A stretch of DNA of 64,000 bases from Methanolinea sp. (lineage in GTDB: Archaea > Halobacteriota > Methanomicrobia > Methanomicrobiales > Methanospirillaceae), in contig JADFCY010000001.1 of NCBI GenBank assembly GCA_018263335.1, positions 1-64,000 on the forward strand, read 5' to 3'. Below the pieces are notes generated by a model. The model searched no databases, had not been told where the DNA came from, and saw nothing but the letters and a program-made list of their open reading frames with translations. The translations under genes were made by a program, and so were the position numbers. This document shows, one piece after another, positions 33,739 to 42,552 of this stretch; positions within the stretch are counted from its first letter, which is position 1, and each line of letters starts with the position of its first letter.

Positions 33739-34389
33739 CTACCCTTCATCCACCACCGGCATCTTCCAGCGGTACACAAGGTATCCCGCGATGAGTGCTC
33801 CAATGACTGCACCTGCGACAATGATGCCATGAAGGGGGTGTGTGACGATGAGTTCCCAGATAAACTCCGAGCCGAGCGCGATCAGGAAGCACCCGCCGAA
33901 TGCTCCGATGGTGATGGCCATGAGTACCGCTCTTTTGGACATTCCGAGCAGGTGGCCGACAAGGGAGCCCCCGATGCCGCCGGACCCCTGGAGGGGAAAC
34001 ATCACGAAGAGGACCAGGCCTGAGAAGTAGAACCTCTTCAGATACGGCCGGCGGGCCAGGAAAGCCTGGCCATGATCCATGAACCGGCGTATCCAGGCGC
34101 CGAGGAGAGGGGTGTGGAACGCGAGTTCGAAGTTCAGTGCCATGAAGATCGCGGCAAGGACGTCAAGGAGTGCGATTGAAGTGCCAATCAGCCACCATGG
34201 GAACCCGAGCGCGATGCCAAGGGGGATGATCGATTCCTTGCCTGCCGGCGGAATCACGTAGGCAAGCATGAGCCCGCCAAGGAGGAGGACCCTCGCCTGC
34301 GGGAGAAATAGGGAACATAAGGCGAGGTAGAGGACTCCAATGATAAAGGGGAGGAGAAACCGGGTCACTGCACGAAGGGTAGGGTGCAT
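33739..34389 (-). CDS. Putative small multidrug export family membrane protein (COG2426-like)
   Basis: Encodes 216 residues with six or so membrane helices. YVIPPAGKESIIPLGIALG and FPLQGSGGIGGSLVGHLLGM match the small multidrug export family; the latter Gly-rich helix break is characteristic. The family name is historical and transport has not been shown for archaeal members. It converges with the symporter gene across a shared terminator. Confidence 0.75.
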   Translation of the reverse strand: MHPTLRAVTRFLLPFIIGVLYLALCSLFLPQARVLLLGGLMLAYVIPPAGKESIIPLGIALGFPWWLIGTSIALLDVLAAIFMALNFELAFHTPLLGAWIRRFMDHGQAFLARRPYLKRFYFSGLVLFVMFPLQGSGGIGGSLVGHLLGMSKRAVLMAITIGAFGGCFLIALGSEFIWELIVTHPLHGIIVAGAVIGALIAGYLVYRWKMPVVDEG

Positions 34390-34569
34390 GGTGGATTCTG
34401 CCGTGGGGATTCCAAAGGTACATCTTCCCGTTTCAACATCAAGATGTGCATATCAGGAGCCGCGCGCTCCATGACGATCCTGCGGGAATGCCGGGTCTCA
34501 TTTGCGGTCAGATTCAACCGCATCGTCCATCCACCAGAGAGAGGCCTCCCTCGCCCCACCCAATAATCT
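34390..34569. other. Intergenic region without a clear gene
   Basis: About 180 bases. Frames are open on both strands, but none has a good start, a recognisable motif or neighbour-like codon use. The minus frame (34365-34601) overlaps the C-terminal end of the next gene. Confidence 0.4.
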
Positions 34570-35094
34570 TCACGATACGGCCCGCACCTTCCGCACTTCA
34601 TTGTACAGCATCACAACCGAGAGGCTGATCAGGTTCAGGGTGGTCGCAGCATACCAGAAATACGATCCGAGAGGAGAGAGCAGCGCAATCCAGCCGGACC
34701 AGAGCATGAGGCAGATGATCACAAAAGAGAGCATGGTGTCAAGGGCAAGGAACACAAGGGGCATATGGACATAGGCACCTATCTGGGCGATGGTGCAGTA
34801 CTCGAACGGGGCCGGCCGACCGGCCAGGTCAAGGGCCGCTCGTCCTGCATTCATGGCAAGGTCGGTCCCTGCCCAGATGACCACCACCCACCCGAAGGCT
34901 GCGAGGACCCCGTGGTGCGGGAAGGTCATCACCTGGATCGCGACCATCCCAAAGAGGAGCTTGAATATGCAGAACGGGATACCGATGGTCAGCGAGAGAA
35001 AGAGCGGGCGCTGGAAGAACTTCGTCAGCCAATCCGTATCTTGCGCCGACTCCTGGATGGTACGTTCACTCTTCTCATTCCTGGCGGCCATCAT
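34570..35094 (-). CDS. Four-helix membrane protein of unknown function
   Basis: Encodes 174 residues: a charged N-terminus (about 25 residues), then four hydrophobic helices (LFLSLTIGIPFCIFKLLFG, VLAAFGWVVVIWAGTDLAM, MPLVFLALDTMLSFVIICL and SYFWYAATTLNLISL). The polar segment NAGRAALDLAGRPAPFEYC between helices 2 and 3 may be functional. The first two codons are both ATG; the second (35091) may be used. No family is recognised. Confidence 0.65.
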   Translation of the reverse strand: MMAARNEKSERTIQESAQDTDWLTKFFQRPLFLSLTIGIPFCIFKLLFGMVAIQVMTFPHHGVLAAFGWVVVIWAGTDLAMNAGRAALDLAGRPAPFEYCTIAQIGAYVHMPLVFLALDTMLSFVIICLMLWSGWIALLSPLGSYFWYAATTLNLISLSVVMLYNEVRKVRAVS

Positions 35095-35184
35095 GACTCT
35101 CTCCTCTGGATATTTTGGCCTGAATGGATGGTGGTTGCCGGAGTCAGATATACCCTGCAGGGGAGGGGGGTTGGGTGCGTCACG

Positions 35185-36462
35185 TCATGGAAGCCCTCTT
35201 TTTTTTGCAACCCCTGCAATGCTTCGCGCTGCCAGCACTCCCGAAGCACAGGCAAACTGGAGGTTGTAGCCCCCGGTATCCCCGTCGATATCCAGGACTT
35301 CCCCGGCAAAATAGAGGCCGCGATGGAGCCGTGACTCCATCGTCTTTGGATTGACCTCGTCGAGGTCGACGCCACCCCGTGTGACCATTGCGCGGTCGAA
35401 CCCTGAAAGCGCCTCGACTTCGAACGGATGCGAGCTTACCCGCAGCGCGATGGCGTTCCTCGCATCCTTCCCAAGATGTGCACAGGTCGCACCGCCTGCA
35501 ACTCCTGCCAGATCAAGGAGCCCCTTCGAAAGCCGATCGGGGAGGCCGAGCCCCCTCAGCACTTTTGCAACCTGCACCCTGCCTCCCCCAACGAGGGCCG
35601 CATGCACGGCCTTTGCCGCCTCCTCCGCCTCCCGGGAGGGAGCAAACGATACCATGATCCGGTCCCCGGGACGAATGTACCGGGAGATATCGAGGACCCC
35701 CGGCCCAGAGAGGCCGTGATGCGTGAAGATGAGGTCTCCTTTGTTCCTGCAGATATGCTTCTCCTGTCGCATCACCGTGATGTGGAGACCCTCGAATGAC
35801 ATCCCTGCCAGGTCAGGATACGGGAACTCCTTCACCCGCACCGCGGAGAGGGCAGGGCCGATCTCGGTGATGCGGTGGCCGAGTGAGGCAGCGAGGGTAT
35901 ATCCATCACCGGAGGAGCCGGTCGCAGGGTAGGTCGCCCCGCCGGTTGCAATGACAAAGTGGGGGCTGAAGTACGCCGTCCTCTTCGTCTTCACCTCAAA
36001 TCCGCCGCGACTCACTGCCACGCCAAGGACCGGCTCGTTGCAGTGGATGTCCACTCCGCTGCAGGCACACTCCCTGAGGAGGACGGCGAGCACGTCGCCT
36101 GCTCTCCTGGTCGAAGGAAAGACCTTCCCCCCAGGCTCCGTGACCATCTCAAGACCCCGGGCATGAAAGAACCTGACCAGGTCATGGTTGGAGAACTGCA
36201 TGAGTGCAGGCTTTGCGAACCTGCCGTGCGCCCCGTAATGGGTGAGAAACAGAGAGATCTCCCCGTCGTGGGTAATGTTGCACTGCCCCGTACCCGAGAC
36301 GAGGAGTTTTTTCCCGCAGGAAGGCATCTTTTCGAGTACCAGGACCGAATTCCCTGCCTTTGACCCGCAGAGAGCGCAGAAGAGCCCTGAAGGGCCGCCC
36401 CCTGCCACTACGATGTCGTACTCCTCCAATTCTCCCTCCATCTGCATCCCGGCACAAGTCAT
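35185..36462 (-). CDS. HI0933/YhiN-type FAD-dependent oxidoreductase
   Basis: Encodes 425 residues. The N-terminal dinucleotide loop VAGGGPSGLFCAL is followed by KLLVSGTGQCNIT, the HI0933 family motif. GGATYPATGSSGDGY and the C-terminal GLYFAGEVLDIDGDTGGYN lie at expected positions. The family binds FAD; biochemical role is mostly unknown, with one branch in bacillithiol or tRNA-related redox chemistry not clearly applicable here. AGGTGAG precedes the ATG at 36462. Confidence 0.88.
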   Translation of the reverse strand: MTCAGMQMEGELEEYDIVVAGGGPSGLFCALCGSKAGNSVLVLEKMPSCGKKLLVSGTGQCNITHDGEISLFLTHYGAHGRFAKPALMQFSNHDLVRFFHARGLEMVTEPGGKVFPSTRRAGDVLAVLLRECACSGVDIHCNEPVLGVAVSRGGFEVKTKRTAYFSPHFVIATGGATYPATGSSGDGYTLAASLGHRITEIGPALSAVRVKEFPYPDLAGMSFEGLHITVMRQEKHICRNKGDLIFTHHGLSGPGVLDISRYIRPGDRIMVSFAPSREAEEAAKAVHAALVGGGRVQVAKVLRGLGLPDRLSKGLLDLAGVAGGATCAHLGKDARNAIALRVSSHPFEVEALSGFDRAMVTRGGVDLDEVNPKTMESRLHRGLYFAGEVLDIDGDTGGYNLQFACASGVLAARSIAGVAKKRGLP

Positions 36463-36612
36463 TATGGACTCACCTGATATGGCCGCATTAAGGGTCTGTT
36501 TTGTAACCGCGGGTCCTGATACGTAACGATCCGCCCGGGTGACCGTAATAGTTATCCTCCCGGGCTGCTCACTTCAGAGATTATTCCTGCAGCTCTTTCT
36601 GCTGCATGGGGT

Positions 36613-36855
36613 ATGGTTTGCATGAAGTCGGCTGAATTTCCACTCTCCTCCCCTTTCAAACCTGATAAAAGCCTGGTCAGCATGTCTCATATACTGTTCA
36701 CCGTGACCATGCTGGCCGTTGGTGGGGCGATCCTTATCGGCGGCTATTTCTCCGGGTCGGTCGAAATCCTCGCATCATGCGCGGAGATCCTCATTCTGAT
36801 CGCGGGCTGGTACATCTTCTGGGTGGGACGATATTTCCAGACCATCTTTTTCTGA
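36613..36855 (+). CDS. Small two-helix membrane protein
   Basis: Encodes up to 80 residues with a polar N-terminus and two predicted membrane helices (LFTVTMLAVGGAILIGGYF and EILASCAEILILIAGWYIF). A later in-frame ATG at 36622 is possible. No family is recognised and no good ribosome binding site is seen; the two clean helices and codon use support it. Confidence 0.5.
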   Translation: MVCMKSAEFPLSSPFKPDKSLVSMSHILFTVTMLAVGGAILIGGYFSGSVEILASCAEILILIAGWYIFWVGRYFQTIFF

Positions 36856-36968
36856 ACTCAAGGACGACGAGGTGACCTGGAAGAGGGGCGTCTGGTTCAG
36901 GATGACCGGGATCGTCCCTTAAGACCGCATCATCAACATCGATATCTTCCAGGGCCCGCTGATGCGGC

Positions 36969-37235
36969 ATGTTGGGTTTTTCACACATCAAACTCCAGAC
37001 TGCAGGCTACTCGGCACAGGCAAGGGCCGAGATCACGCGGGAGGGAATCGTTGCAGCCGAGGACCTCAGGGAGACCATCAGGTCGCTCATCCGGGAGTCA
37101 AGAAAAGTATCGGGACCTTCGGATGCCACAGGGACACAGACCGTTCCGCGTCCCGCGGTGCATGGTGACGGGGCGGTCCTTGAAGAAGTCAGGGAGATCA
37201 GGCGGCTGCTCGAGAGGATTGCGAAGAAATATTGA
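36969..37235 (+). CDS. Small soluble protein of unknown function
   Basis: Encodes 88 residues, rich in charged amino acids. The N-terminal part (AGYSAQARAEITREGIVA) and the C-terminal helix EVREIRRLLERIAKKY look like a short helical protein, the latter similar in style to SHOCT-type or coiled-coil tails. No recognised function. Convergent with ubiX, 13 bases apart. Confidence 0.5.
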   Translation: MLGFSHIKLQTAGYSAQARAEITREGIVAAEDLRETIRSLIRESRKVSGPSDATGTQTVPRPAVHGDGAVLEEVREIRRLLERIAKKY

Positions 37236-37248
37236 GGATGGTGCCTCT

Positions 37249-37833
37249 TCAGGGCCGGCCTCCCCCTTCACCTTCCCGCCATCTCCGGTACAGGTGGTGC
37301 TTGATCGAGAGGACGTCCAGCACCTTCCCCACGAGGTGGTCTGCGAGGCCCTGGATGTCCCGGGGACGGTGGTAGAAGCCCGGGGATGCGGGGAGGATGA
37401 CGGCCCCTGCCTCTGCAACGGTGAGCATGTTCTTTAAGTGAATGGGAGAGAGGGGTGTCTCCCGGGGGACAAGGACAAGGGGGCGGTGTTCCTTGAGGGC
37501 GCAGTCTGCCGCACGGAGGAGGAGGTTGTCGGCAAAACCGCAGGCGACCCCGGCCAGCGTCTTCATGCTGCAGGGGATCACCACCATTCCCGCGTGTGAG
37601 AATCCCCCGGATGCGAGGGGGGAAGTGAAGTCGTAGCTGTCATGAACCCTCGTGGCAAGCGCAGTAACCTCGTCGGGGCTCATGTCGGTCTCGATCTCGA
37701 TCATCTTTGCGGCAATATCAGTCATGATGAGATCCGTCTCCAGGCCCAAGCCCCGGGCAGCCTCAAGCAGCCGGATCCCATACATAATGCCGCTTGCGCC
37801 GGAGAGCCCCACGATTATCCGGTTTTTTACCAT
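37249..37833 (-). CDS. ubiX: Flavin prenyltransferase UbiX
   Basis: Encodes 194 residues. IIVGLSGASGIMYGIRLLEA holds the FMN-binding GASG loop, IPCSMKTLAGVACGFADNLL and RPLVLVPRETPLSPIHLKNM are conserved family segments (cited in part: IPCSMKTLAGVACG, VPRETPLSPIHLKNM). It attaches a dimethylallyl group to FMN, giving the prenylated cofactor of UbiD-type decarboxylases. In methanogens this supports decarboxylation steps of aromatic or polyprenyl metabolism. No ubiD is in the window. Confidence 0.94.
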   Translation of the reverse strand: MVKNRIIVGLSGASGIMYGIRLLEAARGLGLETDLIMTDIAAKMIEIETDMSPDEVTALATRVHDSYDFTSPLASGGFSHAGMVVIPCSMKTLAGVACGFADNLLLRAADCALKEHRPLVLVPRETPLSPIHLKNMLTVAEAGAVILPASPGFYHRPRDIQGLADHLVGKVLDVLSIKHHLYRRWREGEGGGRP

Positions 37834-37886
37834 CGGGTACAGTGGTGATCCGGCGTGCCTTAATATGGTTGCGATGGAGGGTTCTG

Positions 37887-37895
37887 AAAAAAAAA
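37887..37895 (-). terminator. T9 terminator after the thioredoxin gene
   Basis: Nine consecutive A on the plus strand give T9 on the minus strand, about 50 bases after the thioredoxin stop and before ubiX. Confidence 0.55.
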
Positions 37896-37947
37896 GATCC
37901 GGTGGCCTGATGGGACGCTCCCCATGAGACGGACGGGTCCCGCTCCC

Positions 37948-38367
37948 TCACGCAGGGAGGCCGAATGTCCTGCTGATGCGTGATTTTATCGATTCCTTCG
38001 GGTATGCGCCGATGATCCGGTCCGCAAGCTGCCCTCCCCTGAAGAGGAGGATCGTGGGGATGGCAGAGATCCCAAACTGCGCCGCGATCCTGGGGTTGTG
38101 ATCGGTGTTGCACTTCCCGAAGGTGACCTGCCCGGCCATCTCTCGGCAGAGGGTGTCGATGATTGGCCCGACCGTCCTGCAGGGCCCGCACCACTCTGCC
38201 CAGAAGTCGACGACGAGCCTTGGGTGCTGGGAGAGCAGCATCCGGAAGTTCGTCTCTTCCACGAGGAGGACCTTTGCCTGCGGCGGCGGTTCACGCGGGG
38301 CGTGGAGCTTCTCCTCGAGCTCCCTCAGTTTCCTCTCTCGGATGCGCTGGAGTTCCTCGTCTTCCAT
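37948..38367 (-). CDS. Thioredoxin with a basic N-terminal extension
   Basis: Encodes 139 residues. The thioredoxin fold spans roughly residues 35-138: VVDFWAEWCGPCR contains the active site CGPC and ISAIPTILLFRGG the cis-Pro loop. The first 30 residues (DEELQRIRERKLRELEEKL) form a charged helix not present in ordinary thioredoxins and similar to the start of archaeal PDCD5-like proteins; its role is unknown. It reduces protein disulfides in the cytoplasm, probably with the reductase at 51596. Confidence 0.92.
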   Translation of the reverse strand: MEDEELQRIRERKLRELEEKLHAPREPPPQAKVLLVEETNFRMLLSQHPRLVVDFWAEWCGPCRTVGPIIDTLCREMAGQVTFGKCNTDHNPRIAAQFGISAIPTILLFRGGQLADRIIGAYPKESIKSRISRTFGLPA

Positions 38368-38487
38368 GCTGAATCGTTATGGCAGCGGGAACACATAATC
38401 ACTCCCCAGGACCTCTTCGCCGGAATACAGGGAAGGGGCAAACTATATCACCGCAGATTGTCAATTATCATTCCGCAAATTCTCTGG

Positions 38488-38562
38488 AGCGAGGTGGGGT
38501 AGTCAGGATATCCCGACGGGCTCATAACCCGTAGATCGATGGTTCAAATCCATCCCTCGCTA
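38488..38562 (+). tRNA. Initiator tRNA-Met (anticodon CAU)
   Basis: Cloverleaf with acceptor AGCGAGG/CCTCGCT, loop CTCATAA with anticodon CAT and T arm GGTTCAAATCC. The A1-U72 pair and the three G-C pairs GGG/CCC at the base of the anticodon stem mark the archaeal initiator rather than elongator. No intron, no encoded CCA. CAATTATCATT lies about 25 bases upstream as a weak TATA element. Confidence 0.95.
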
Positions 38563-38917
38563 TCTTCCCATTCTTTCCTTCGTCATCCCCCTGACCCCAA
38601 GGTTCAGAATCATTCCCAAGAAAAAAGGTACAGTGTCATTTTTCCCATCACCCTTGCTCACAGGTGACAACGGGGAATTTTGGGAAAACCCACTCCGAAT
38701 AATCGTCGTGGAAAAGGTGAAGGGTGTCGGTCTGAGAGCCAGGCGCGATTCCCCCTGCCGCCCCCGACGGGGAGGCCCCGCGGCGGTCCCACTGGTTCTC
38801 TTCTTTGAGAGGCAAAATGCGTGTGAGATGGGGTAGCTCGGATCTTTGGTGGGGATGAGATCTTAGCCGATCTTGTGACACGACCAGAAAATTAGGAATC
38901 GTCCGGTGTACTTGTGC
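38563..38917. other. 355-base gap with a nested hairpin, candidate small RNA
   Basis: No gene with family features is found. GAGAGCCAG (38734-38742) pairs with CTGGTTCTC (38792-38800), enclosing CCGCC (38758-38762) with GGCGG (38782-38786) and an inner C-rich/G-rich stem. Further downstream CGTGT and ACACG near 38820 and 38878 may pair. The strand is undetermined. A frame at 38633-38836 exists but has no ribosome binding site and crosses the hairpin. Confidence 0.4.
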
Positions 38918-40339
38918 TCACGATCCAAATGACTCGAGCCGTGTCTGGTAGGTCCCGTCAAGGAAGTCGACCGCCGGAGGGCTGCTCTCTTCGCCGGGAA
39001 TGTCAACCGGGTAACAGCCGGTCAGGCACCCAGTGCACAGGTTGGATCGATCGATACCGATGGCCTCCACAAGCGCGTCTATGGAGATGTGATGAAGAGT
39101 GGTCGCGGTGATCCTCTTACGCACCTCTTCCTCGCCCTTGTCACTTGCGATCAGCTCCTCCCTCGTTGGCATGTCAACCCCGAGGTAGCATGGTGCCTTG
39201 ATCGCAGGAGATCCTATACGCACGTGGATCTCCCGTGCCCCGGCATCCCGCATGATCCCGATTATCCGCCGCGACGTGGTCCCCCTGACGATGCTGTCGT
39301 CCACCAGGACCACTGACCTGTCGTCCAGGTGTTCCCGGATGGGATTGAGCTTGATGCGGACCGCCATCTCCCGCTCCTTCTGGGTTGCCATGATGAAGGT
39401 CCTGCCCATGTACCGGTTCTTCAGCAGGCTCTCGACAAACGGGGTGCCTGATCGGGCCGAGTACCCGATGGCATAGGCAGTGCCGGAATCCGGCACAGGG
39501 CAGACGGAATCCGCCTCCACCGGGTCCTCTTCAAAGAGCTTCTGGCCGATCTTGAGGCGGACGTCATACACGAGCGCCCCGTCGAGGACTGCATCGGCAC
39601 GGGCAAAATAGATGTATTCAAAGATGCAGTGCGCTTTTTTCCGGGAAACGGCGATCTGCATGCTGCGCAGCCCCTGGTCGTCGATGCAGATCAGCTCGCC
39701 CGGGACGACATCGCGGAGGAACGTCCCTGCAAGCGCATCGATTGCCACGCTCTCGGAGGCAAGGACGAGTGCCTGCCCTGCTCTTCCAATGCACATGGGC
39801 TTTATGCCGAGCGGGTCCCGAAAGCCATAGAGGACCCCGTCGATCATCATCACCACGGAGTAGGAGCCCTTCAGCACACGCATGCAGCGATGCACCGCGT
39901 CCTCGATGCTCCCCGAGTTGCTCATCTCGTCGGTGAAGACCTTTGCGATCAGTTCTGTGTCAGTGGTGGAGCAGAAGATCTGGCCACGGCACTCGTACTC
40001 GTCTCTTAATTCCCTGCTGTTGACAAGGTTTCCGTTGTGGGCGATCGAGATGATATGGTCGCGGTAGACAAAATTGAACGGCTGGGCATTTTCCGGGCGG
40101 TTTGCGCCGGTGGTGGGGTACCGTACGTGGCCTATTCCCACGTTTCCTTCAAGGCTCTCGAGGACGGCAGAATCGAACACCTCGGCAACCAGGCCCTGGC
40201 CCTTGTGCTTGTGCAGTCTGGTGCCGTCATAGGTAGAGATCCCCGCGCTCTCCTGGCCCCTGTGCTGGAGGGCATAGAGCGCATAATAAATAGAGAAGGA
40301 GACACCGCCAGCATCCCTGATGCCAACGATTCCGCACAT
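38918..40339 (-). CDS. purF: Amidophosphoribosyltransferase
   Basis: Encodes 473 residues. MCGIVGI exposes Cys2, the N-terminal nucleophile that frees ammonia from glutamine. VVLVDDSIVRGTTSRRI is the PRPP-binding loop. Near the C-terminus CTGCLTGCYP and an earlier cysteine are consistent with the 4Fe-4S cluster of the Bacillus-type enzyme. It makes phosphoribosylamine, the first committed step of purine synthesis. It starts nine bases after the L37e gene, and purM lies 2.2 kb away. Confidence 0.96.
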   Translation of the reverse strand: MCGIVGIRDAGGVSFSIYYALYALQHRGQESAGISTYDGTRLHKHKGQGLVAEVFDSAVLESLEGNVGIGHVRYPTTGANRPENAQPFNFVYRDHIISIAHNGNLVNSRELRDEYECRGQIFCSTTDTELIAKVFTDEMSNSGSIEDAVHRCMRVLKGSYSVVMMIDGVLYGFRDPLGIKPMCIGRAGQALVLASESVAIDALAGTFLRDVVPGELICIDDQGLRSMQIAVSRKKAHCIFEYIYFARADAVLDGALVYDVRLKIGQKLFEEDPVEADSVCPVPDSGTAYAIGYSARSGTPFVESLLKNRYMGRTFIMATQKEREMAVRIKLNPIREHLDDRSVVLVDDSIVRGTTSRRIIGIMRDAGAREIHVRIGSPAIKAPCYLGVDMPTREELIASDKGEEEVRKRITATTLHHISIDALVEAIGIDRSNLCTGCLTGCYPVDIPGEESSPPAVDFLDGTYQTRLESFGS

Positions 40340-40348
40340 GGGTGGCCT

Positions 40349-40531
40349 TTAATGGGTCGGGACCTTCGGCCTTTTCATCGTCCACTTGTACCCGCGGATC
40401 TTCGTGCTCTTCCCGAATCCGCAGGAAGAGCAGGTCTTGTGCCGCAGGTGATATGAGACGCGCCCGCACCTGCGGCAGGCTATGTGCGTCTTGTGATTCC
40501 TTTTTCCCATCGACGGAGTTCCTTTTGACAT
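40349..40531 (-). CDS. rpl37e: 50S ribosomal protein L37e (eL37)
   Basis: Encodes 60 residues with a C2-C2 zinc ribbon: CRRC and CSSC separated by about 14 residues, framed by [16 protein letters not shown] and basic tails. It binds 23S rRNA. AAGGTGA precedes the ATG. Operon order LSm, L37e, purF on the minus strand; LSm-L37e pairs are widely conserved in archaea. Confidence 0.96.
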   Translation of the reverse strand: MSKGTPSMGKRNHKTHIACRRCGRVSYHLRHKTCSSCGFGKSTKIRGYKWTMKRPKVPTH

Positions 40532-40574
40532 GGTTCACCTTTTTCTTATAGGATTGATATTCCCCTGTATCCTT

Positions 40575-40823
<249 letters not shown>

Positions 40824-41004
40824 TCACTTTGGGGTAATATATGTGCGGTCCGCCTCTACTTAAATGTAGTGTCATATTCAGACGTGTTTTCTGCCGCCGA
40901 TGACAGAGGTGAAACCCGCACGGGGAGGGAGACAGAGGATGAATCCCTGCGTTGCGCGATGGATCTGTTTTTTTTGTCTCTGGCATCCATATCGATCTGA
41001 CGAA

Positions 41005-41502
41005 ATGTCGCGAATCATCCCGAGGAAACGGCACACCATACGGAGGTCCCAGGCCCAGGAGCTGCTTGCCGGGCTCCGCGAAGAGATTGGAGACGCTGCA
41101 GAGATATTTTCCGGGGAGCGGATGGAGGTCCTCGAGACTGATGCCGGGATCTCGCTGTACCTGGTAGACAGGAAGCCTATGCTGATGCATCTTGGGGGAA
41201 TTATCTTTCCTACCCTGCGGGGCCTCCTCGAGCACCCCATCCCTTCCCGCAGAGTGGTGGTGGATTCCGGCGCAGTCCCGTTCGTGATCAAGGGTGCCGA
41301 CGTGATGCGCCCGGGGATCACGTCGATTACGGATGATGTCCGTTCGGGAAGGCCCGTCCAGGTGGTAGAGGAACGGCACGGAAAACCGATTGCCATCGGT
41401 ATCGCACTCTTCGATGCGGGCGAGATGAGGAAGAAGACGACGGGAAAGGTCATCAAGACCCACTATTACGTGGGAGATGCCCTCTGGTCCCTCGAGATCT
41501 GA
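41005..41502 (+). CDS. Archaeal PUA-domain RNA-binding protein (MCT-1-like)
   Basis: Encodes about 165 residues. The N-terminal half (KRHTIRRSQAQELLAGLREE) is a pre-PUA/DUF1947-like domain; the PUA domain follows with RRVVVDSGAVPFVIKGADVMRPGI (cited in parts: VVVDSGAVPFVIKGADVM, RPGI). Homologues of eukaryotic MCT-1/Tma20 help in tRNA or ribosome handling. The ATG at 41005 best fits the family; the frame is open to 40900. It is divergent to the LSm gene. Confidence 0.82.
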   Translation: MSRIIPRKRHTIRRSQAQELLAGLREEIGDAAEIFSGERMEVLETDAGISLYLVDRKPMLMHLGGIIFPTLRGLLEHPIPSRRVVVDSGAVPFVIKGADVMRPGITSITDDVRSGRPVQVVEERHGKPIAIGIALFDAGEMRKKTTGKVIKTHYYVGDALWSLEI

Positions 41503-41594
41503 AATCGGCAGTCCCGACTCATCTGCCGCACAATGGAGACTCGATCGGGAAAAAAAGGCTGCATGGAGGGGAAATATCCCGTTTTACATAGATA

Positions 41595-41606
41595 CTATTA
41601 AATAAA
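41595..41606 (+). promoter_or_regulatory. TATA box of sepF
   Basis: CTATTAAATAAA is centred 26 bases before the ATG at 41627, so transcription would start on or next to that ATG (leaderless mRNA). Confidence 0.55.
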
Positions 41607-41626
41607 TGACAATAGACAAATTTCCT

Positions 41627-41998
41627 ATGGTTAAATTCCTGGACACCCTTCTTGGAAAGAGCACCCCCTCCTCCGAAGATGATTACATGGACCTTGACCT
41701 CGAGGCATTCGAGGAGGCCGAGTCAGGTGCACCGGCACTGTTCGTAAAAATTGCCAGTGTCGGTGACATCAAGGACAGCCCGCGCGTCAAGGACGAGATC
41801 TATAACGGCAACATCGTGATCGTCGATATCGCGAAGCTGAAGGCCGACAAGGTCATGTACGAGCGGGTGCTCAAGGACCTAAAAGAAGTCGCAAAAGATG
41901 TCAATGGCGACATAATCGGGCTTGGAGACCAGCGGTACGTGGTGATCACCCCGAACTCCGTCAAGATCTCCAGGGATAAGATTGGCGGGGTCAGCTGA
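41627..41998 (+). CDS. sepF: Archaeal SepF-like cell division protein
   Basis: Encodes 123 residues. It begins MVKFLDTLLGK, the membrane-binding amphipathic helix of SepF, followed after an acidic linker by the SepF core domain (FVKIASVGDIKDSPRVKDEI in parts: VKIASVGDI, NGNIVIVDIAKL, DVNGDIIGLGDQRYVVITP). SepF tethers FtsZ to the membrane at the division site in archaea lacking FtsA. An ATG 21 bases upstream would add seven residues; the TATA spacing supports a leaderless start at 41627. Confidence 0.88.
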   Translation: MVKFLDTLLGKSTPSSEDDYMDLDLEAFEEAESGAPALFVKIASVGDIKDSPRVKDEIYNGNIVIVDIAKLKADKVMYERVLKDLKEVAKDVNGDIIGLGDQRYVVITPNSVKISRDKIGGVS

Positions 41999-42001
41999 AG
42001 A

Positions 42002-42547
42002 GTGCGACAGGTGGTCCCTGGTCCCTGCCCGGCATGCGGAACAGAGATAGAATACCTTTACCAGACAGAAAATATCCCCTATTTTTTTGAGATCCTTCTC
42101 ATTTCTGCTCTGTGCCCCGAATGCGGGTACCGCCTCGCGGATACCCAGCTCCTGAAGAATGCGGAGCCATCGCGGTGGGAGCTGTCCATCGAGTCACCCG
42201 AAGACCTCAATATCCGGGTGGTCCGGAGCATGAACGGGATCATCAGCATCCCTGAACTCGGCGTGCAGGTCGACCCTGGGCCGGCCTGTGAGGGCTTTAT
42301 CTCGAATGTGGAAGGGGTCCTGAACCGGATCAACCGGGTCGTCGAGAGCGTGATCGGCTGGACGGACGACGCGGAAGAACTAAAGAATGCAACAACCCTC
42401 CGGGAAAAGATAGCGGACGTGAAAGAAGGAAAGCTTGGCGTCACCCTCAGGATAGACGACCCGACCGGCAATTCGGCGATCCTGGGAGACAGGGCCAGGA
42501 TCTATCCCATCATCGCAGTCGAGTCCGGCCACGACGAGCCCGGGTGA
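42002..42547 (+). CDS. ZPR1-type zinc finger protein
   Basis: Encodes 181 residues starting with GTG. CPACGTEIEYLYQTENIPYFFEI and the pair CPEC (about 35 residues later) form the ZPR1 zinc finger; the rest is the beta-rich ZPR1 domain (SPEDLNIRVVRS, DPGPACEGFISNVEGVL). Eukaryotic ZPR1 assists folding of elongation factor 1A; archaeal roles are unknown. It starts three bases after sepF and is probably co-transcribed. Confidence 0.85.
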   Translation: MRQVVPGPCPACGTEIEYLYQTENIPYFFEILLISALCPECGYRLADTQLLKNAEPSRWELSIESPEDLNIRVVRSMNGIISIPELGVQVDPGPACEGFISNVEGVLNRINRVVESVIGWTDDAEELKNATTLREKIADVKEGKLGVTLRIDDPTGNSAILGDRARIYPIIAVESGHDEPG

Positions 42548-42552
42548 CGCAG

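Noticed and set aside
34365-34601. 78-codon minus frame between two membrane-protein genes
   Set aside because: Overlaps both neighbours, has no motif or ribosome binding site and odd residue composition.
38633-38836. 67-codon plus frame after the initiator tRNA
   Set aside because: Crosses the nested hairpin, has Arg/Pro-rich shadow composition and no family features.
41506-41528. CGGCAG/CTGCCG hairpin after the PUA gene as a terminator
   Set aside because: No T-tract follows; six pairs in G+C-rich DNA may be chance.
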